From Actinosynnema pretiosum (GTDB lineage: Bacteria > Actinomycetota > Actinomycetes > Mycobacteriales > Pseudonocardiaceae), in assembly GCF_024171695.1 (NCBI RefSeq), contig NZ_JAMTCF010000003.1:1-46671 (forward strand): a stretch of DNA of 46,671 nt, written 5' to 3'. Both the position numbers and the translations under genes were made by a program. Positions 26,039 through 34,841 of this stretch are shown here, piece by piece; position 1 is the stretch's first letter; the number at the start of each line of letters is the position of its first letter. The notes beneath the pieces were generated by a model, which worked only from the letters and a program-made list of their open reading frames with translations, had not been told where the DNA came from and did not search any database.

Positions 26039-26851
26039 ATGGAACTGCCCGCGGCCTGGTGGCGGCCGGACCCCCTGCGCGGGGTGGAGGACGTGCCGTG
26101 GCGCGCGCTCTCCGGCGGCCGAGGCGTCGACGACCTGCTGAGGGGCGCCGCCGAGGGCGCGCCGGGCGCGTGCGACGGGCTCGCCGCGCGGCTGCTGGAC
26201 GAGGACACGGTGTCCGAGGCGACGGTGCGCGCGGTGCCGTTCCTGGTGGAGCTGGGGGCCGGTTACAAGGTCCCCGCGGACACCCGCGATCGGGTGATAT
26301 TCCTGCTCGCCGCGATCGCCCTCGCGGGCGCGGGGTTCACCGAGGACGGGACGCGGCGCACCCGCAGGCGGTGGAACCGGCTGGGGCGGGAGCTGCCCCG
26401 GCGGCAGCCGGACCTGATGACGCAGGCGCGGCAGGCGGTCGCCCAGGGCGCGCCGAAGGTGTTCGACTCGCTGGGCCTGGCGGAGGTGGCCTGCGCGATG
26501 GCGCTGGCGATCGCCGTGCCCGAGGTGGCGCCGCAGCACGTGGTGGACGTGGCGCACGGCATCGCGTTCTCGGGCTCGTTCCCCGAGGCGCTGCAGGAGT
26601 CTGCGGTGGTGGCCCTGCACCTGGTGCACGGCTGGGAGTGCGACGAGTCCTGGGTCTACGCGATAGCGCAGGGCGACCCAGGGCTGCTGCGCGCCTACGA
26701 GGAGGGCGCCTTCCCGCCGTACCAGCCCTCGGCGGTCACGCTGCAGCTGCTGGGCTTCCGGTACGCCTTCCTGGCCGCGTACGGCCAGGAAGGCGCGCCG
26801 GGGTTCGACCTGGGCTTCGACCGGCTCGGGGGCGAGCCGGTCACGCCGTGA
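26039..26851 (+). CDS. hypothetical helical protein
   Basis: 270 residues, not recognised. It is rich in Ala, Leu and Glu with repeated amphipathic helices, such as VRAVPFLVELGAGYKVPADT, VIFLLAAIALAGAGF and VACAMALAIAVPEVAPQHV. This suggests an alpha-solenoid (HEAT-like) fold rather than an enzyme. No signal peptide and no certain membrane segment. It diverges from the methyltransferase, 82 nt away. Its 3' end overlaps the convergent ATP-grasp gene by 11 nt, so no terminator separates them. Codon use matches the core genome. Confidence 0.7.
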   Translation: MELPAAWWRPDPLRGVEDVPWRALSGGRGVDDLLRGAAEGAPGACDGLAARLLDEDTVSEATVRAVPFLVELGAGYKVPADTRDRVIFLLAAIALAGAGFTEDGTRRTRRRWNRLGRELPRRQPDLMTQARQAVAQGAPKVFDSLGLAEVACAMALAIAVPEVAPQHVVDVAHGIAFSGSFPEALQESAVVALHLVHGWECDESWVYAIAQGDPGLLRAYEEGAFPPYQPSAVTLQLLGFRYAFLAAYGQEGAPGFDLGFDRLGGEPVTP

Positions 26852-28268
26852 CGAACACCTGCTCCACGACCTGTGCGGGCTGCTCGTCGTCGGCGATCGG
26901 GACGGCGGGCTCCAGCGGGCCGAAACCGGTGCCCCACTCCTGGTCGGCGAGCGCGAACGCGGCGACGGTCAGGGCGGCCACCGGGCGGCCGAGCTGGAGC
27001 TGGTCGGCGGTGAAGTCGAGCTCCAGCTTGCCGCCCAGCGGGGAGGGCTTGAGCCGCAGCGCGCCGTGCGGGGTCTCGTCGGGGTGCGCGAAGCGGCAGG
27101 CCCACTCGGAGAACACGATGGGCCGCTCCACGGTCTCGGTCGGCTGGACCGCGCGGACGTTCGCGCCGACCGACCCGTGCCGGTAGGCGTCGGCGGCCGA
27201 GACGAGCAGCTCCTCGAACTCCATCGAGGACACCCCGAGGTCGTGCCCGGCCACCAGCGCCACCTGGACGAGCGACAGCGGCAGCTGCGGCAGCGCGTCC
27301 TCGAAGCACACCATGGCCCCGCCGTACCGGGTGTTGATCTCGGTGGGCAGGAAGCCGTCGGCGGTGGCGATGCCGTCCAGGGTGAACGTGCCCCGGTAGT
27401 CCACCGTCTCGCGCAGCCGCTCGCCGACCCGGCGGGCCAGGTTGCGCATCTGCTCGCGGATGCGGGCGGGCGGGTCGTAGTAGGACGCGCAGCCCGCGTA
27501 GAGGAACCGGGCGGAGCCCGCGCGGCGCGGCACGACCATCTCGATCGGGCGCAGCACGGCGGTGCCGTCCGGGAAGACGATGCCGTGCACGCTGACCGGG
27601 ATGCCCTCCAGGAACGGCATCACGCGGACGAAGTCGCACTTGGGCGCGAGCACCTCGAAGGCGTCGCGGGCCTCGGCGCGGTCGCGGACGCGGCGCACGA
27701 AGTTCGCGCCGCCGTTGATCGCCGGGCCGTCGCCGGACCACACCGCGCCCGCGCCCCGGTCGAGCCGGAGCGTGGCCTCCCACAGGGCGTCGAAGTCGAG
27801 CCCGAGCACCTCGGCGGGGGCGCGCGGCGCGGACAGCTCGTCCCACAGCGCGTCGACGGTGGTCTTGTTCTCCAGCTCCACCCACTCGGGGCGGCGCGCG
27901 CTGATGACCGGGCGGCCCGCGAACGAGGGCACCTGGGAGTAGGGGGTGCTGATCACCAGGGCTTCGCCCTCGGGGTCGAACTCGTCGAGCACCGCGCGGA
28001 CGCGCTTGCCGGGCGAGGTGAGCAGCTTGGTGAGCCGGTTCTGCTCGGTCGCGACGAACCCGCCGATGCCGAGCGGCACCCAGCGGGCGCGTTCGGAGTC
28101 GTGCAGGGGGGCGTGGTCGTCCGTCGACAGCACGAGCGTGTGGCGCGCGCCGAGCTGGTGCAGCTCGTTCACGCGACTGCTCAGCCGCGTGCCCCCGGCG
28201 AGGACAACCCGCCGGTCGCCGAACAAGGTGCCGAGGCGCTCCTGGAGCGCGAGGAGGACATGATCCAT
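26841..28268 (-). CDS. ATP-grasp domain protein of unknown specificity
   Basis: 475 residues. The N-terminal 130 residues look like a Rossmann-type pre-ATP-grasp domain. An ATP-grasp core follows: NKTTVDALWDEL, then FVRVMPFLEGIPVSVHGIVF, then FLPTEINTRYGGAMVCFED, where the ExNxRxGG pattern supplies Mg-ATP ligands. The last 100 residues are a separate small domain (FSEWACRFAHPDE). Such enzymes join a carboxylate to an amine or thiol through an acylphosphate; the substrates here are unknown. No precursor peptide or biosynthetic partner is obvious. ATG at 28268 with a weak ribosome site. Confidence 0.78.
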   Translation of the reverse strand: MDHVLLALQERLGTLFGDRRVVLAGGTRLSSRVNELHQLGARHTLVLSTDDHAPLHDSERARWVPLGIGGFVATEQNRLTKLLTSPGKRVRAVLDEFDPEGEALVISTPYSQVPSFAGRPVISARRPEWVELENKTTVDALWDELSAPRAPAEVLGLDFDALWEATLRLDRGAGAVWSGDGPAINGGANFVRRVRDRAEARDAFEVLAPKCDFVRVMPFLEGIPVSVHGIVFPDGTAVLRPIEMVVPRRAGSARFLYAGCASYYDPPARIREQMRNLARRVGERLRETVDYRGTFTLDGIATADGFLPTEINTRYGGAMVCFEDALPQLPLSLVQVALVAGHDLGVSSMEFEELLVSAADAYRHGSVGANVRAVQPTETVERPIVFSEWACRFAHPDETPHGALRLKPSPLGGKLELDFTADQLQLGRPVAALTVAAFALADQEWGTGFGPLEPAVPIADDEQPAQVVEQVFVTA

Positions 28269-28418
28269 CGCCGAGGACTCGCTTTATGAGAAGCAGATGA
28301 GAGCACCGGCGAGCGCCGGGTGCCACGCACTGTAGAGGCACCCGCGCGGATCGGCGAAGCACGGTGGGGCAACGAGCGGATGAAACTTGCCGATAGGTGT
28401 GGATCTAGCCTCGCGAGA

Positions 28419-28691
28419 TCATCGAGCGGCCTCGCGAAGGACCAGGTCAACGCGGTCGAGGAAGGCACGCCTTCCCCTCGGTCGGGTGACGCCGATCGCG
28501 AGCGCCAGCAGCGTGTCGTCGTCGGCGTTCGCGGGGGTCGCGGTGAGGGTCTCGGTGGGGTGCCGGGAGGGGGTGGAGTCGGCCACGGCGGCGGCGATCC
28601 GCAGGAAGTGCTGCCGCTCTGCCTCGCGCTCGGCGTGCTCGGCGAGCGCGACCACGATCGTTCTGGGCACGACGGGGTGCGGGTAACTCAC
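28419..28691 (-). CDS. small hypothetical protein
   Basis: 90 residues, unknown. High third-position GC and a sensible composition support a real gene: VVPRTIVVALAEHAEREAER, then a Thr/Ser/Pro-rich middle and FLDRVDLVLREAAR at the end. Mostly helical, charged and cytoplasmic. The GTG at 28691 is a guess; another GTG ten codons upstream is possible. It lies upstream of the ATP-grasp gene on the same strand with a 150-nt gap and diverges from the epimerase gene. Confidence 0.6.
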   Translation of the reverse strand: MSYPHPVVPRTIVVALAEHAEREAERQHFLRIAAAVADSTPSRHPTETLTATPANADDDTLLALAIGVTRPRGRRAFLDRVDLVLREAAR

Positions 28692-28778
28692 TCGGGTTGT
28701 ATCGGCGGAAAAGAACCACACCTTTAGGGCCAATTTCCCGCCATTTGCTGTCAACCGAACAGGTGGTGGCGTGATCGT

Positions 28779-29618
28779 ATGTCGCCCATGCGGGTATTGG
28801 TCACGGGCGCACGGGGTTACGTCGGCCGAGCGGTGGCGGCCGAGCTGTCCGGAGCGGGGTGCGAGGTCGTGCCGCTGCGGTGCGACGTGCGCTCCCCCGA
28901 GGCGCGGGACGCGGCGCGGTCGGTCGACGCGGTGGTGCACCTGGCGGCGCTGGCGCGGGTGCGCGAGTCGTTCGAGCGCCCGCTGGACTACTTCGACGTG
29001 AACGCGGCGGGCACCGCGAACCTGCTGCGCGCCGAACCCGCCCGGTTCGTGCTCGCCTCCACCGCCGGGGTGTACGGCGCGCCGGGCGTCCCGGTGCTGT
29101 CCGAGGACGTGCCCCGCGCGCCCGCGAGCCCTTACGCCGCTTCGAAAGCCGCCGCCGAGGACCTGGTGCGCTGGACCGCGCCAAACGGGGTGGTGCTGCG
29201 GCTGTTCAACGTCGCGGGAGGCGGGGACCGGGACGACACCCGGATCGTCACCAGGGCGTGCGCGGCGGCGTCCGGGCGGCTCGGTCCGCTGGCGGTCCAC
29301 GGCGACGGCGGCGCGGTGCGGGACTTCGTGCACGTGCGGGACGTGGCGCGGGCGTTCCTGGTCGCGCTCGGGCTGGACGGCGGGGTGTTCAACGTGGGCG
29401 CGACGGCGGCGAGCGTGGCCGACGTGGTGGCCGCCGTCGAGGAGGTCACCGGGCGGGGGCTGGCCGTCGAGCACCACCCGGCGCACCCCGGCGAGGTGCG
29501 GGAGCTGCGGTCGGACTCGGCGCTGCTGCGCGCGGCCGGGTGGGCGCCGGAGCGGTCCGGGCTGGTGGAGCTGGTGCGCGACCAGTGGCTCAGCGAGTCC
29601 GCCGCCGGGTCGCGCTGA
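28779..29618 (+). CDS. NAD-dependent epimerase/dehydratase
   Basis: 279 residues of the extended short-chain dehydrogenase type, like UDP-glucose 4-epimerase. NAD-binding VTGARGYVGRAVA (GxxGxxG) is at the N-terminus. ASTAGVYG and PYAASKAAAED supply the serine and the YxxxK pair. RLFNVAGGG and RDFVHVRDVARA are typical of sugar-nucleotide epimerases. ATG at 28779, or 28788 three codons later; neither has a strong ribosome site. The last ten codons (WLSESAAGSR) lie inside the first unit of the 84-bp repeat array and were probably shaped by it. Substrate unknown. Confidence 0.88.
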   Translation: MSPMRVLVTGARGYVGRAVAAELSGAGCEVVPLRCDVRSPEARDAARSVDAVVHLAALARVRESFERPLDYFDVNAAGTANLLRAEPARFVLASTAGVYGAPGVPVLSEDVPRAPASPYAASKAAAEDLVRWTAPNGVVLRLFNVAGGGDRDDTRIVTRACAAASGRLGPLAVHGDGGAVRDFVHVRDVARAFLVALGLDGGVFNVGATAASVADVVAAVEEVTGRGLAVEHHPAHPGEVRELRSDSALLRAAGWAPERSGLVELVRDQWLSESAAGSR

Positions 29619-30060
29619 CCGCGAGGCCGCCGAGGGCGGTCCGAGCCGGACGGACCGGTGCGCCACCAGAAGCTCGGCGAACCCGCCGTCGGATCGCGCT
29701 GAGCGCGAGACCGCCGAGCGCGGTCCGGACCGGACGTACCGGTGCGCCACCAAGAGCTCAGCGAGCCCGCCGCCAGGTCACGCCGACCACGAGACCGCCG
29801 AGCGCGGTCCGAACCGGACGAACCGGTACGCCACCAGAAGCTCGGCGAACCCGCCGTCGGATCGCGCCGAACGCGAGACCACCAAGCGCGGTCCGAACCG
29901 AACGAACCGGTACGCCACCAAGAGCTCAGCGAACCCGCCGCCAGGTCACGCCGACCACGAGGCCAACGAGCGCGGCCCGGACCGGACGAACCGCCACATC
30001 ACCAAGAGCTCAGCGAACCCGCCGCCGCGACGCGCCGACCACGAGGCCGCCGAGTGCGAC
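29588..30060. repeat. 84-bp tandem repeat array between convergent gene ends
   Basis: Five complete units start at 29588, 29672, 29756, 29840 and 29924, spaced exactly 84 bp apart. A sixth, partial unit starts at 30008. Each begins GCTC(A/G)GCGA and ends CACCA(A/G)(A/G)A. Units 2 and 4 are more alike, as are 3 and 5, so a 168-bp duplication is likely. On the minus strand each unit encodes a version of the end of the neighbouring surface protein: LGGLVVGASRRRVR in the gene, and ALGGLALSAIRRRVR or ALGGLVVGVTWRRAR in copies. The first unit overlaps the epimerase 3' end. Confidence 0.9.
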
Positions 30061-31404
30061 CAGGAGCGCGCCGAGCGGGGCCAGCGCGCGGACGTCGGCC
30101 CCGGTGGACGCGAGCGCCTGCGCCTGGGCGGCCGGGGACGTGGCGAGCGCGGGCCGGGCGGTGATCGGCCCTGCGGCGGGCTCGGGCGTGGTGGGTGCGG
30201 TCGGCGCGGCGGTCGTGCTGATCGGCCCGGTGGTCGTCGTGGGGGCCGTGGTCGTGGGCGGGGTGGTCGTGGTGGTCGCCGCGGGCTGCGGTGCGGGTGG
30301 CTGGAACGCGAAGTCGCCCGCCGCGGTGGCCTGCTCCCCCGGCGCGAGCGCGACGGCACGGCTGGTCGGCCCGGTGTAGGTGGCGGGCGGGGTCGCCGAC
30401 ACCAGCCGGACCGTCCAGGTCATCGGCGGCAGCCGGTCGAAGGCGTAGCCGCCCGACGCGTCCGTGGTCGTGGTGGCCAGCACCGAGCCCTGCGGGTCGC
30501 GCAGCTCCAGCGCCGCCCCCGCGACGCCCGCCTCGCCGGGGTCGCGCACGCCGTCCCGGTCGGCGTCCGCGTACACCGAGGACGTGATCGCGCCGGTGCC
30601 CAGGCACGCGGTGAAGCCCGCGACGCGCACGGTCATGGCGTCCGCCACCGAGGTCGCGGGCTGCGGGAGGACGGTGGCCCTCGGGTTCGCCAGCTCGGCG
30701 GCCTCGTCGTCCGGGCCGTTGGAGAGGTCCAGGCGCAGCGCGGTGACCGGCTCGGCGGTGCCGCGCACCAGGGTCGCGCCCGGATCGCCGGGCGGGAGGG
30801 TCCCGTCGACGCCGAGCGCGTACGGGCCGCCCAGCCCGGTGCCCGTGCCGCTGGTGGCGACGGCGGTCCCGGCGCGGACGGCGGTCACCACGACCTCGTC
30901 CTGGTGCGAGTGCCACGGGTCCTGGGCCGGGACGGTCCCCAGCCCGGTGTAGTCGATGCCCCCGACGGTGAAGTCCGGGACGACGACCGGTCGGGTGAAG
31001 CGGAAGGTGTAGGAGACCGTGTCGCCCACCCTGAGGCTGTTCATGCCCGCCGTCAGGTAGCCGGGGCCGTAGCTCGACAGGGTGCCGGTCCGGGGGATCG
31101 CCGCCCAGCCGGGCAGGTCGGTGGGGCGGGCGGCGGCGAAGTCGGCCAGCGGGTTGCTGTCGTCGGCGTTGCGGGAGGCCGGGTCGGACAGCACCACGGC
31201 CACGTCCAGGTCGGCGCCGCCGACGTCCAGGACCTCGGCGTCCACCACGTTCGCGGGCCACTCCAGGCCGGGCTCGTCCCAGGTGACCGGCACGCCCTCG
31301 GTGCCCACCGGGCAGTCGGACGGCGCGGCGGCGGCGGTCGGCAGCGGGGTGGACGCGGCCAGTGCCACGGCGACCACGACCAGCGGGAACGACTTGCGGG
31401 ACAA
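30010..31404 (-). CDS. surface protein with SdrD B-like domain and LASTG sortase anchor
   Basis: About 464 residues. A signal peptide (FPLVVVAVALAASTPLPTAA) leads to a beta-rich N-terminal region. A Cna-B/SdrD B-like domain follows, with SVYADADRDGVRDPGEAGVA, a calcium-type Asp-rich loop, and TTDASGGYAFDRLPP. A Pro/Thr-rich stalk comes next, then LASTG (431-435), a hydrophobic helix and RRRVR. It should be fixed to the cell wall by a LAXTG-specific sortase, not encoded here. The TTG at 31404 is chosen because GGAGG precedes it by 6 nt and the signal peptide follows directly. Its 3' end is the source or one unit of the 84-bp array. Confidence 0.87.
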   Translation of the reverse strand: MSRKSFPLVVVAVALAASTPLPTAAAAPSDCPVGTEGVPVTWDEPGLEWPANVVDAEVLDVGGADLDVAVVLSDPASRNADDSNPLADFAAARPTDLPGWAAIPRTGTLSSYGPGYLTAGMNSLRVGDTVSYTFRFTRPVVVPDFTVGGIDYTGLGTVPAQDPWHSHQDEVVVTAVRAGTAVATSGTGTGLGGPYALGVDGTLPPGDPGATLVRGTAEPVTALRLDLSNGPDDEAAELANPRATVLPQPATSVADAMTVRVAGFTACLGTGAITSSVYADADRDGVRDPGEAGVAGAALELRDPQGSVLATTTTDASGGYAFDRLPPMTWTVRLVSATPPATYTGPTSRAVALAPGEQATAAGDFAFQPPAPQPAATTTTTPPTTTAPTTTTGPISTTAAPTAPTTPEPAAGPITARPALATSPAAQAQALASTGADVRALAPLGALLVALGGLVVGASRRRVR

Positions 31405-31503
31405 CGCCGACCTCCAGTGCCGCACGGCTGCCCGCCCATGGTGGGGCGGGCGCCGGACGACCGCAGTGCGGCGGGGCCGGGACCCCCTGGCAGAGTGGTG
31501 GTC

Positions 31504-32319
31504 GTGGAGAGCTTGCGCGCGGTGTCGCAGTGGCCGGTGGACAGCGCGGCGGCGGCTGCGGTCTCCTCGGACGGCCGGGTCCTGGGGTCGCACGGGGACC
31601 TGGGGCGGCGCTACCCGCTGGCCTCGGTGACCAAGCTGCTGACCTCGTACGCGGTGCTGGTCGCGGTCGAGGAGGGCGCCGTCGAGTGGGACGACCCGGC
31701 GGGCCCCGAGGGGTCCACCGTGCGGCACCTGATCGCGCACACCTCCGGGCTGGCGTTCGACTCCGACAAGGTCCAGGCCGCTCCCGGCGAGCGCCGGATC
31801 TACTCCAACCGGGGTTTCGAGGTGCTCGCGGAGACCGTCGAGCGGTCGAGCGGCATCGCGTTCGGGGACTACCTGGCCGAGGCGGTGCTGGGCCCGCTCG
31901 GCATGGGGTCGACGGCGCTGGAGGGCTCTCCTGCGGCGGGCGCGGTGTCGACGGTGGCGGACCTGGTGGCGTTCGCGGCCGAGGTGCAGTCGCCGAAGCT
32001 GGTGTCGGCCGGGCTGGTCGCCGAGGCGAAGACCGTCGCGTTCCCAGGGCTGAAGGGCGTGCTGCCCGGTTACGGGCTCCAGCGCGAGAACGACTGGGGG
32101 CTGGGCTTCGAGATCCGGTCGGCCAAGTCGCCGCACTGGACCGGCACGACCAGCTCCCCCGGCACGCACGGGCACTTCGGGCAGAGCGGCACGTTCCTGT
32201 GGTTCGACCCGGCGCTGTCGGCGGCGTGCGTGGCGCTGACCGACCGGCCGTTCGGCGAGTGGGCCGTGGCCGCGTGGACCCCGTTCACGGACTCGGTCGT
32301 GGCGGAACTGGCCCGTTAG
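31504..32319 (+). CDS. beta-lactamase-family serine hydrolase
   Basis: About 271 residues of the class C beta-lactamase/D-alanyl-D-alanine carboxypeptidase fold. The catalytic SxxK is in PLASVTKLLTSYA, the YxN motif in IYSNRGFEVLAE, and the third element (HxG-like) in HGHFGQSGTFLW. No signal peptide, so a cytoplasmic esterase or peptidase-like role is more likely than cell-wall work. The start is uncertain: GTG codons occur at 31495, 31498 and 31504, and a CAGAGT hexamer just upstream would allow a leaderless transcript. Only 99 nt separate it from the divergent surface-protein gene. Confidence 0.85.
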   Translation: MESLRAVSQWPVDSAAAAAVSSDGRVLGSHGDLGRRYPLASVTKLLTSYAVLVAVEEGAVEWDDPAGPEGSTVRHLIAHTSGLAFDSDKVQAAPGERRIYSNRGFEVLAETVERSSGIAFGDYLAEAVLGPLGMGSTALEGSPAAGAVSTVADLVAFAAEVQSPKLVSAGLVAEAKTVAFPGLKGVLPGYGLQRENDWGLGFEIRSAKSPHWTGTTSSPGTHGHFGQSGTFLWFDPALSAACVALTDRPFGEWAVAAWTPFTDSVVAELAR

Positions 32320-32441
32320 GGGCCGTTCGGGTGAAGTTGTGGGGCACGAAAGCGTGTGAGCGGGGTAACCGGCCGGTCAACTCGTGTTGGCCCGGCGCTC
32401 GGTTGTGACAGCCTGACCCCGCCGGGGAGGTGGGGTTCGGG

Positions 32442-34604
32442 GTGAGTGGGCGGACTGGGGAACTGCTGGGCGTCGACCTGGAGGACTGCTTCGTCTTCCA
32501 GAACGGCCGGCTCTACCCGTGCGAGGTGTGGAGCAGGGCGCGGATCGGCGTCGCGAGCCGGGCGCACGACGCGGCCTCCGGCAAGCCGGTGGAGTGGTCG
32601 CGCCGGTTCAGGGGCGAGGTCGAGCCGCTGTTCCGGCTGGGCGTGGTGCGGCTGACCGGGGACGGCCCCGAGCCGGTGCCGGACGCCGACCTGCACGCGG
32701 GCCTCGTCGCCGGGGACGCGGACGAGCGGCTGGTGCTGGTGCGCCGCCCCGACGTGCCCTACCCGGACGTGCCCGAGGTGGCGGACACCCCCGTGCTGCC
32801 GCAGGCGCTGGCCGAGGCCGAGGCCGCCGTGCTCGCGGGCGCCCCCGACGGCTGGCGGGAGCTGGTGCTGGGCTGCCGGTTCTTCCGCGCGCAGGCCGAG
32901 TTCCGGGGCGAGGTCGTGCTCGCGGACGGCGGCACGCGGTCGTGGACGCCGCCCGCGCTGGTGGCCCAGTGGTTGCACCGGCTGCGGATGACCGACCACC
33001 GCACGGCGTGGGACTGGCGGTTCACCGCAGGCGGCGAGGTGGTGCGGGAGGGGCGGTTCGAGCCGCCCGCGCCCGAGCGGCCTGGCAACAACCGGTGCGA
33101 GCTGCTCGGCCCGGTCGGCGTGTTCGACGGGCGCGCGCCGCGCTGGTACCGGCCCCCGGTGGGCGAGGCCGAGCTGGCTGCGGTGCTGGGGTACCTGCGG
33201 GACGCGCCGGTGGTGCTGGAGGGCGGCGGGTTCGTCGAGGACCTGGTCGCCGAGCAGACCGGCGGGTCGCGGGAGACCGACGTGCCGCTGACGCACCACA
33301 CGGACGGGGTGCTGACCTGGACCAGCGCCGTGGCGTACTTCCTCGAGCGGCACGGGGTCCCGCCGCACCCGGCGCTGGTGCGGCGGATGCGCGAGCGCGA
33401 CTACGCGGTGGGCGAGGTGTCCGAGTTCGGGCTGCGCCGGGGCGAGGTGTTCGCGGGCGACGACCTGGTGCCGGGGTTCCGGGAGGGGCGGACGGCGTGG
33501 GCGAGCCTGCAGAAGGCGCTGGCGCCGGTGCGGGAGTTCCTGGAGGCGCACGGGCGGGCGCTGGAGGACACCGAGTCGACCGGGTGGGTGGTCGAGGTGG
33601 CCCCGTACGACGGGTACCTGGTGAAGCCGCACGGGTCGGCGACGGGCGAGGAGTTCGGCAGCGCGGAGCACGCGGCGATGTACCTGCTGGGGAGGTTGTG
33701 CGCGGAGCTGGGCGCGCCTGAGCCCGCTCCGGCTCCGACCCCTGCTGCTCCGGTACCGGTTCCGGTTCCGCTGCCCGCGCAGCACTCGCAGCCGTTCCCG
33801 GTGCAGCACCCGCAGTCCCAGCCGGTGCCGGTGCAGCAGTCGCTCCCGCTGCCCGTGCCGCCGCCCGGCGTGCAGACCCCGCCGCCGTGGCAGGCGCACC
33901 CCGCCGCGCCCCAGGACAACCAGTGGCGTCCCGGCCCGCACACGGTCACCACCAGCAACGGCCCCGCGCACCCGAAGCACCCTGGGATGCCGCCGGTGAC
34001 GCCGGAGCTGCTGGCCGCGCAGCGCGCCAACCGGCAGCCGTACGTGCGCTGCGTGGACCCGGCGGTGAACCACCCGCGCTTCGCGGGCGCCGTGCCGGAC
34101 TGGGCGGTGTACGGCGCGTACCTGACCAACCCGGCCACCGGCGAGCTGACCGGTGAGGCGGTGCTGAACAGCGAGTACCGCCCGAGCCCCCGCCACCTGG
34201 GCTTCCCGGAGCCGAGGACGGAGCTGGAGGCGGTGCTGGGGCTGGTCACGGCGGGCTGGTTGCCGGGAACGGCGGCCGGTGACGCGGCGCTGCGCGCGAA
34301 GCTGTTCGTGGTGATGCGCGGCCCCGACGAGCTGCCGGTGATGGTGAGCACGACGGGCGCGCGGCTGATGGAGGTCTACACGTCCAGGGAGCGCTTCCTG
34401 GAGGGCGTGCGGCGCACGGCGGACGGCAGGCCGCAGGACCACGTCGGGGTGTTCGAGGAGGAGCAGCTGGTGGAGCTCGACGCGCACGCCCTGCTGCCGT
34501 CGATCCACAACGTGGTCCTGGTGGTGAACCCCCGCACGGGCCTCACCACGCGGGTGGCGGGCAGCGCCCTGGTGGCGGCGGCGAACCGGCCGGTGTTCCG
34601 CTAG
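32442..34604 (+). CDS. multidomain protein with SseB-like C-terminal region
   Basis: About 720 residues. The first 430 form one or more folded domains I cannot name (GELLGVDLEDCFVFQNGRLY, LTWTSAVAYFLERHG). Residues about 430-520 are a Pro/Gln/Val linker. The last 200 contain WAVYGAYLTNPATGELTG, AKLFVVMRGPDELPVMVSTT and SIHNVVLVVNPRTGLTTRVA. These resemble the SseB-type domain found in actinobacterial proteins linked to type VII secretion or toxin loci. No signal peptide. The GTG at 32442 follows GGGGAGG; the GTG at 32430 overlaps that site. Confidence 0.6.
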   Translation: MSGRTGELLGVDLEDCFVFQNGRLYPCEVWSRARIGVASRAHDAASGKPVEWSRRFRGEVEPLFRLGVVRLTGDGPEPVPDADLHAGLVAGDADERLVLVRRPDVPYPDVPEVADTPVLPQALAEAEAAVLAGAPDGWRELVLGCRFFRAQAEFRGEVVLADGGTRSWTPPALVAQWLHRLRMTDHRTAWDWRFTAGGEVVREGRFEPPAPERPGNNRCELLGPVGVFDGRAPRWYRPPVGEAELAAVLGYLRDAPVVLEGGGFVEDLVAEQTGGSRETDVPLTHHTDGVLTWTSAVAYFLERHGVPPHPALVRRMRERDYAVGEVSEFGLRRGEVFAGDDLVPGFREGRTAWASLQKALAPVREFLEAHGRALEDTESTGWVVEVAPYDGYLVKPHGSATGEEFGSAEHAAMYLLGRLCAELGAPEPAPAPTPAAPVPVPVPLPAQHSQPFPVQHPQSQPVPVQQSLPLPVPPPGVQTPPPWQAHPAAPQDNQWRPGPHTVTTSNGPAHPKHPGMPPVTPELLAAQRANRQPYVRCVDPAVNHPRFAGAVPDWAVYGAYLTNPATGELTGEAVLNSEYRPSPRHLGFPEPRTELEAVLGLVTAGWLPGTAAGDAALRAKLFVVMRGPDELPVMVSTTGARLMEVYTSRERFLEGVRRTADGRPQDHVGVFEEEQLVELDAHALLPSIHNVVLVVNPRTGLTTRVAGSALVAAANRPVFR

Positions 34605-34631
34605 CCGGCCCCGGCTCACCCCCCGCAGGGC

Positions 34632-34838
34632 TCACCCCCGCAGCCGCACGACCGCCGTCCAGGACCGGGCCTTGCCCGTCCACCAGGTGGCGACCGCGTC
34701 GTGCGGCGGGGCGTCGTGCGGTTCTTGCGCGCCGAGGTGGTGCGGCGCGATCAGGTCCCACCAGACCAGCAGCTCGGGGCAGGACCGGTCGCGTGACCTC
34801 GGGCACAACCCTTTCCAGGGGTTCCGGGAAACACGCAA
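34632..34838 (-). pseudogene. 3' remnant of a gene, or a very small gene
   Basis: On the minus strand the end of this frame has strong coding composition: LLVWWDLIAPHHLGAQEPHD, then VATWWTGKARSWTAVVRLRG, with GC-rich third positions throughout. The 5' part (MRVSRNPWKGLCPRSR) looks non-coding and abuts the tRNA-Arg terminator. I read it as the tail of a larger gene whose front has been lost, perhaps by recombination at the tRNA cluster. It could also be an intact small gene of about 68 codons. Not recognised. Confidence 0.4.
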
Positions 34839-34841
34839 AAG

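Noticed and set aside
29588..30060. CRISPR array
   Set aside because: The units are contiguous 84-bp copies with no unique spacers and no cas genes nearby.
29742..30164. Plus-strand protein of 28-residue Arg/Pro/Glu repeats
   Set aside because: It is the antisense reading of the 84-bp array plus the surface-protein gene, with no ribosome site and no independent support.
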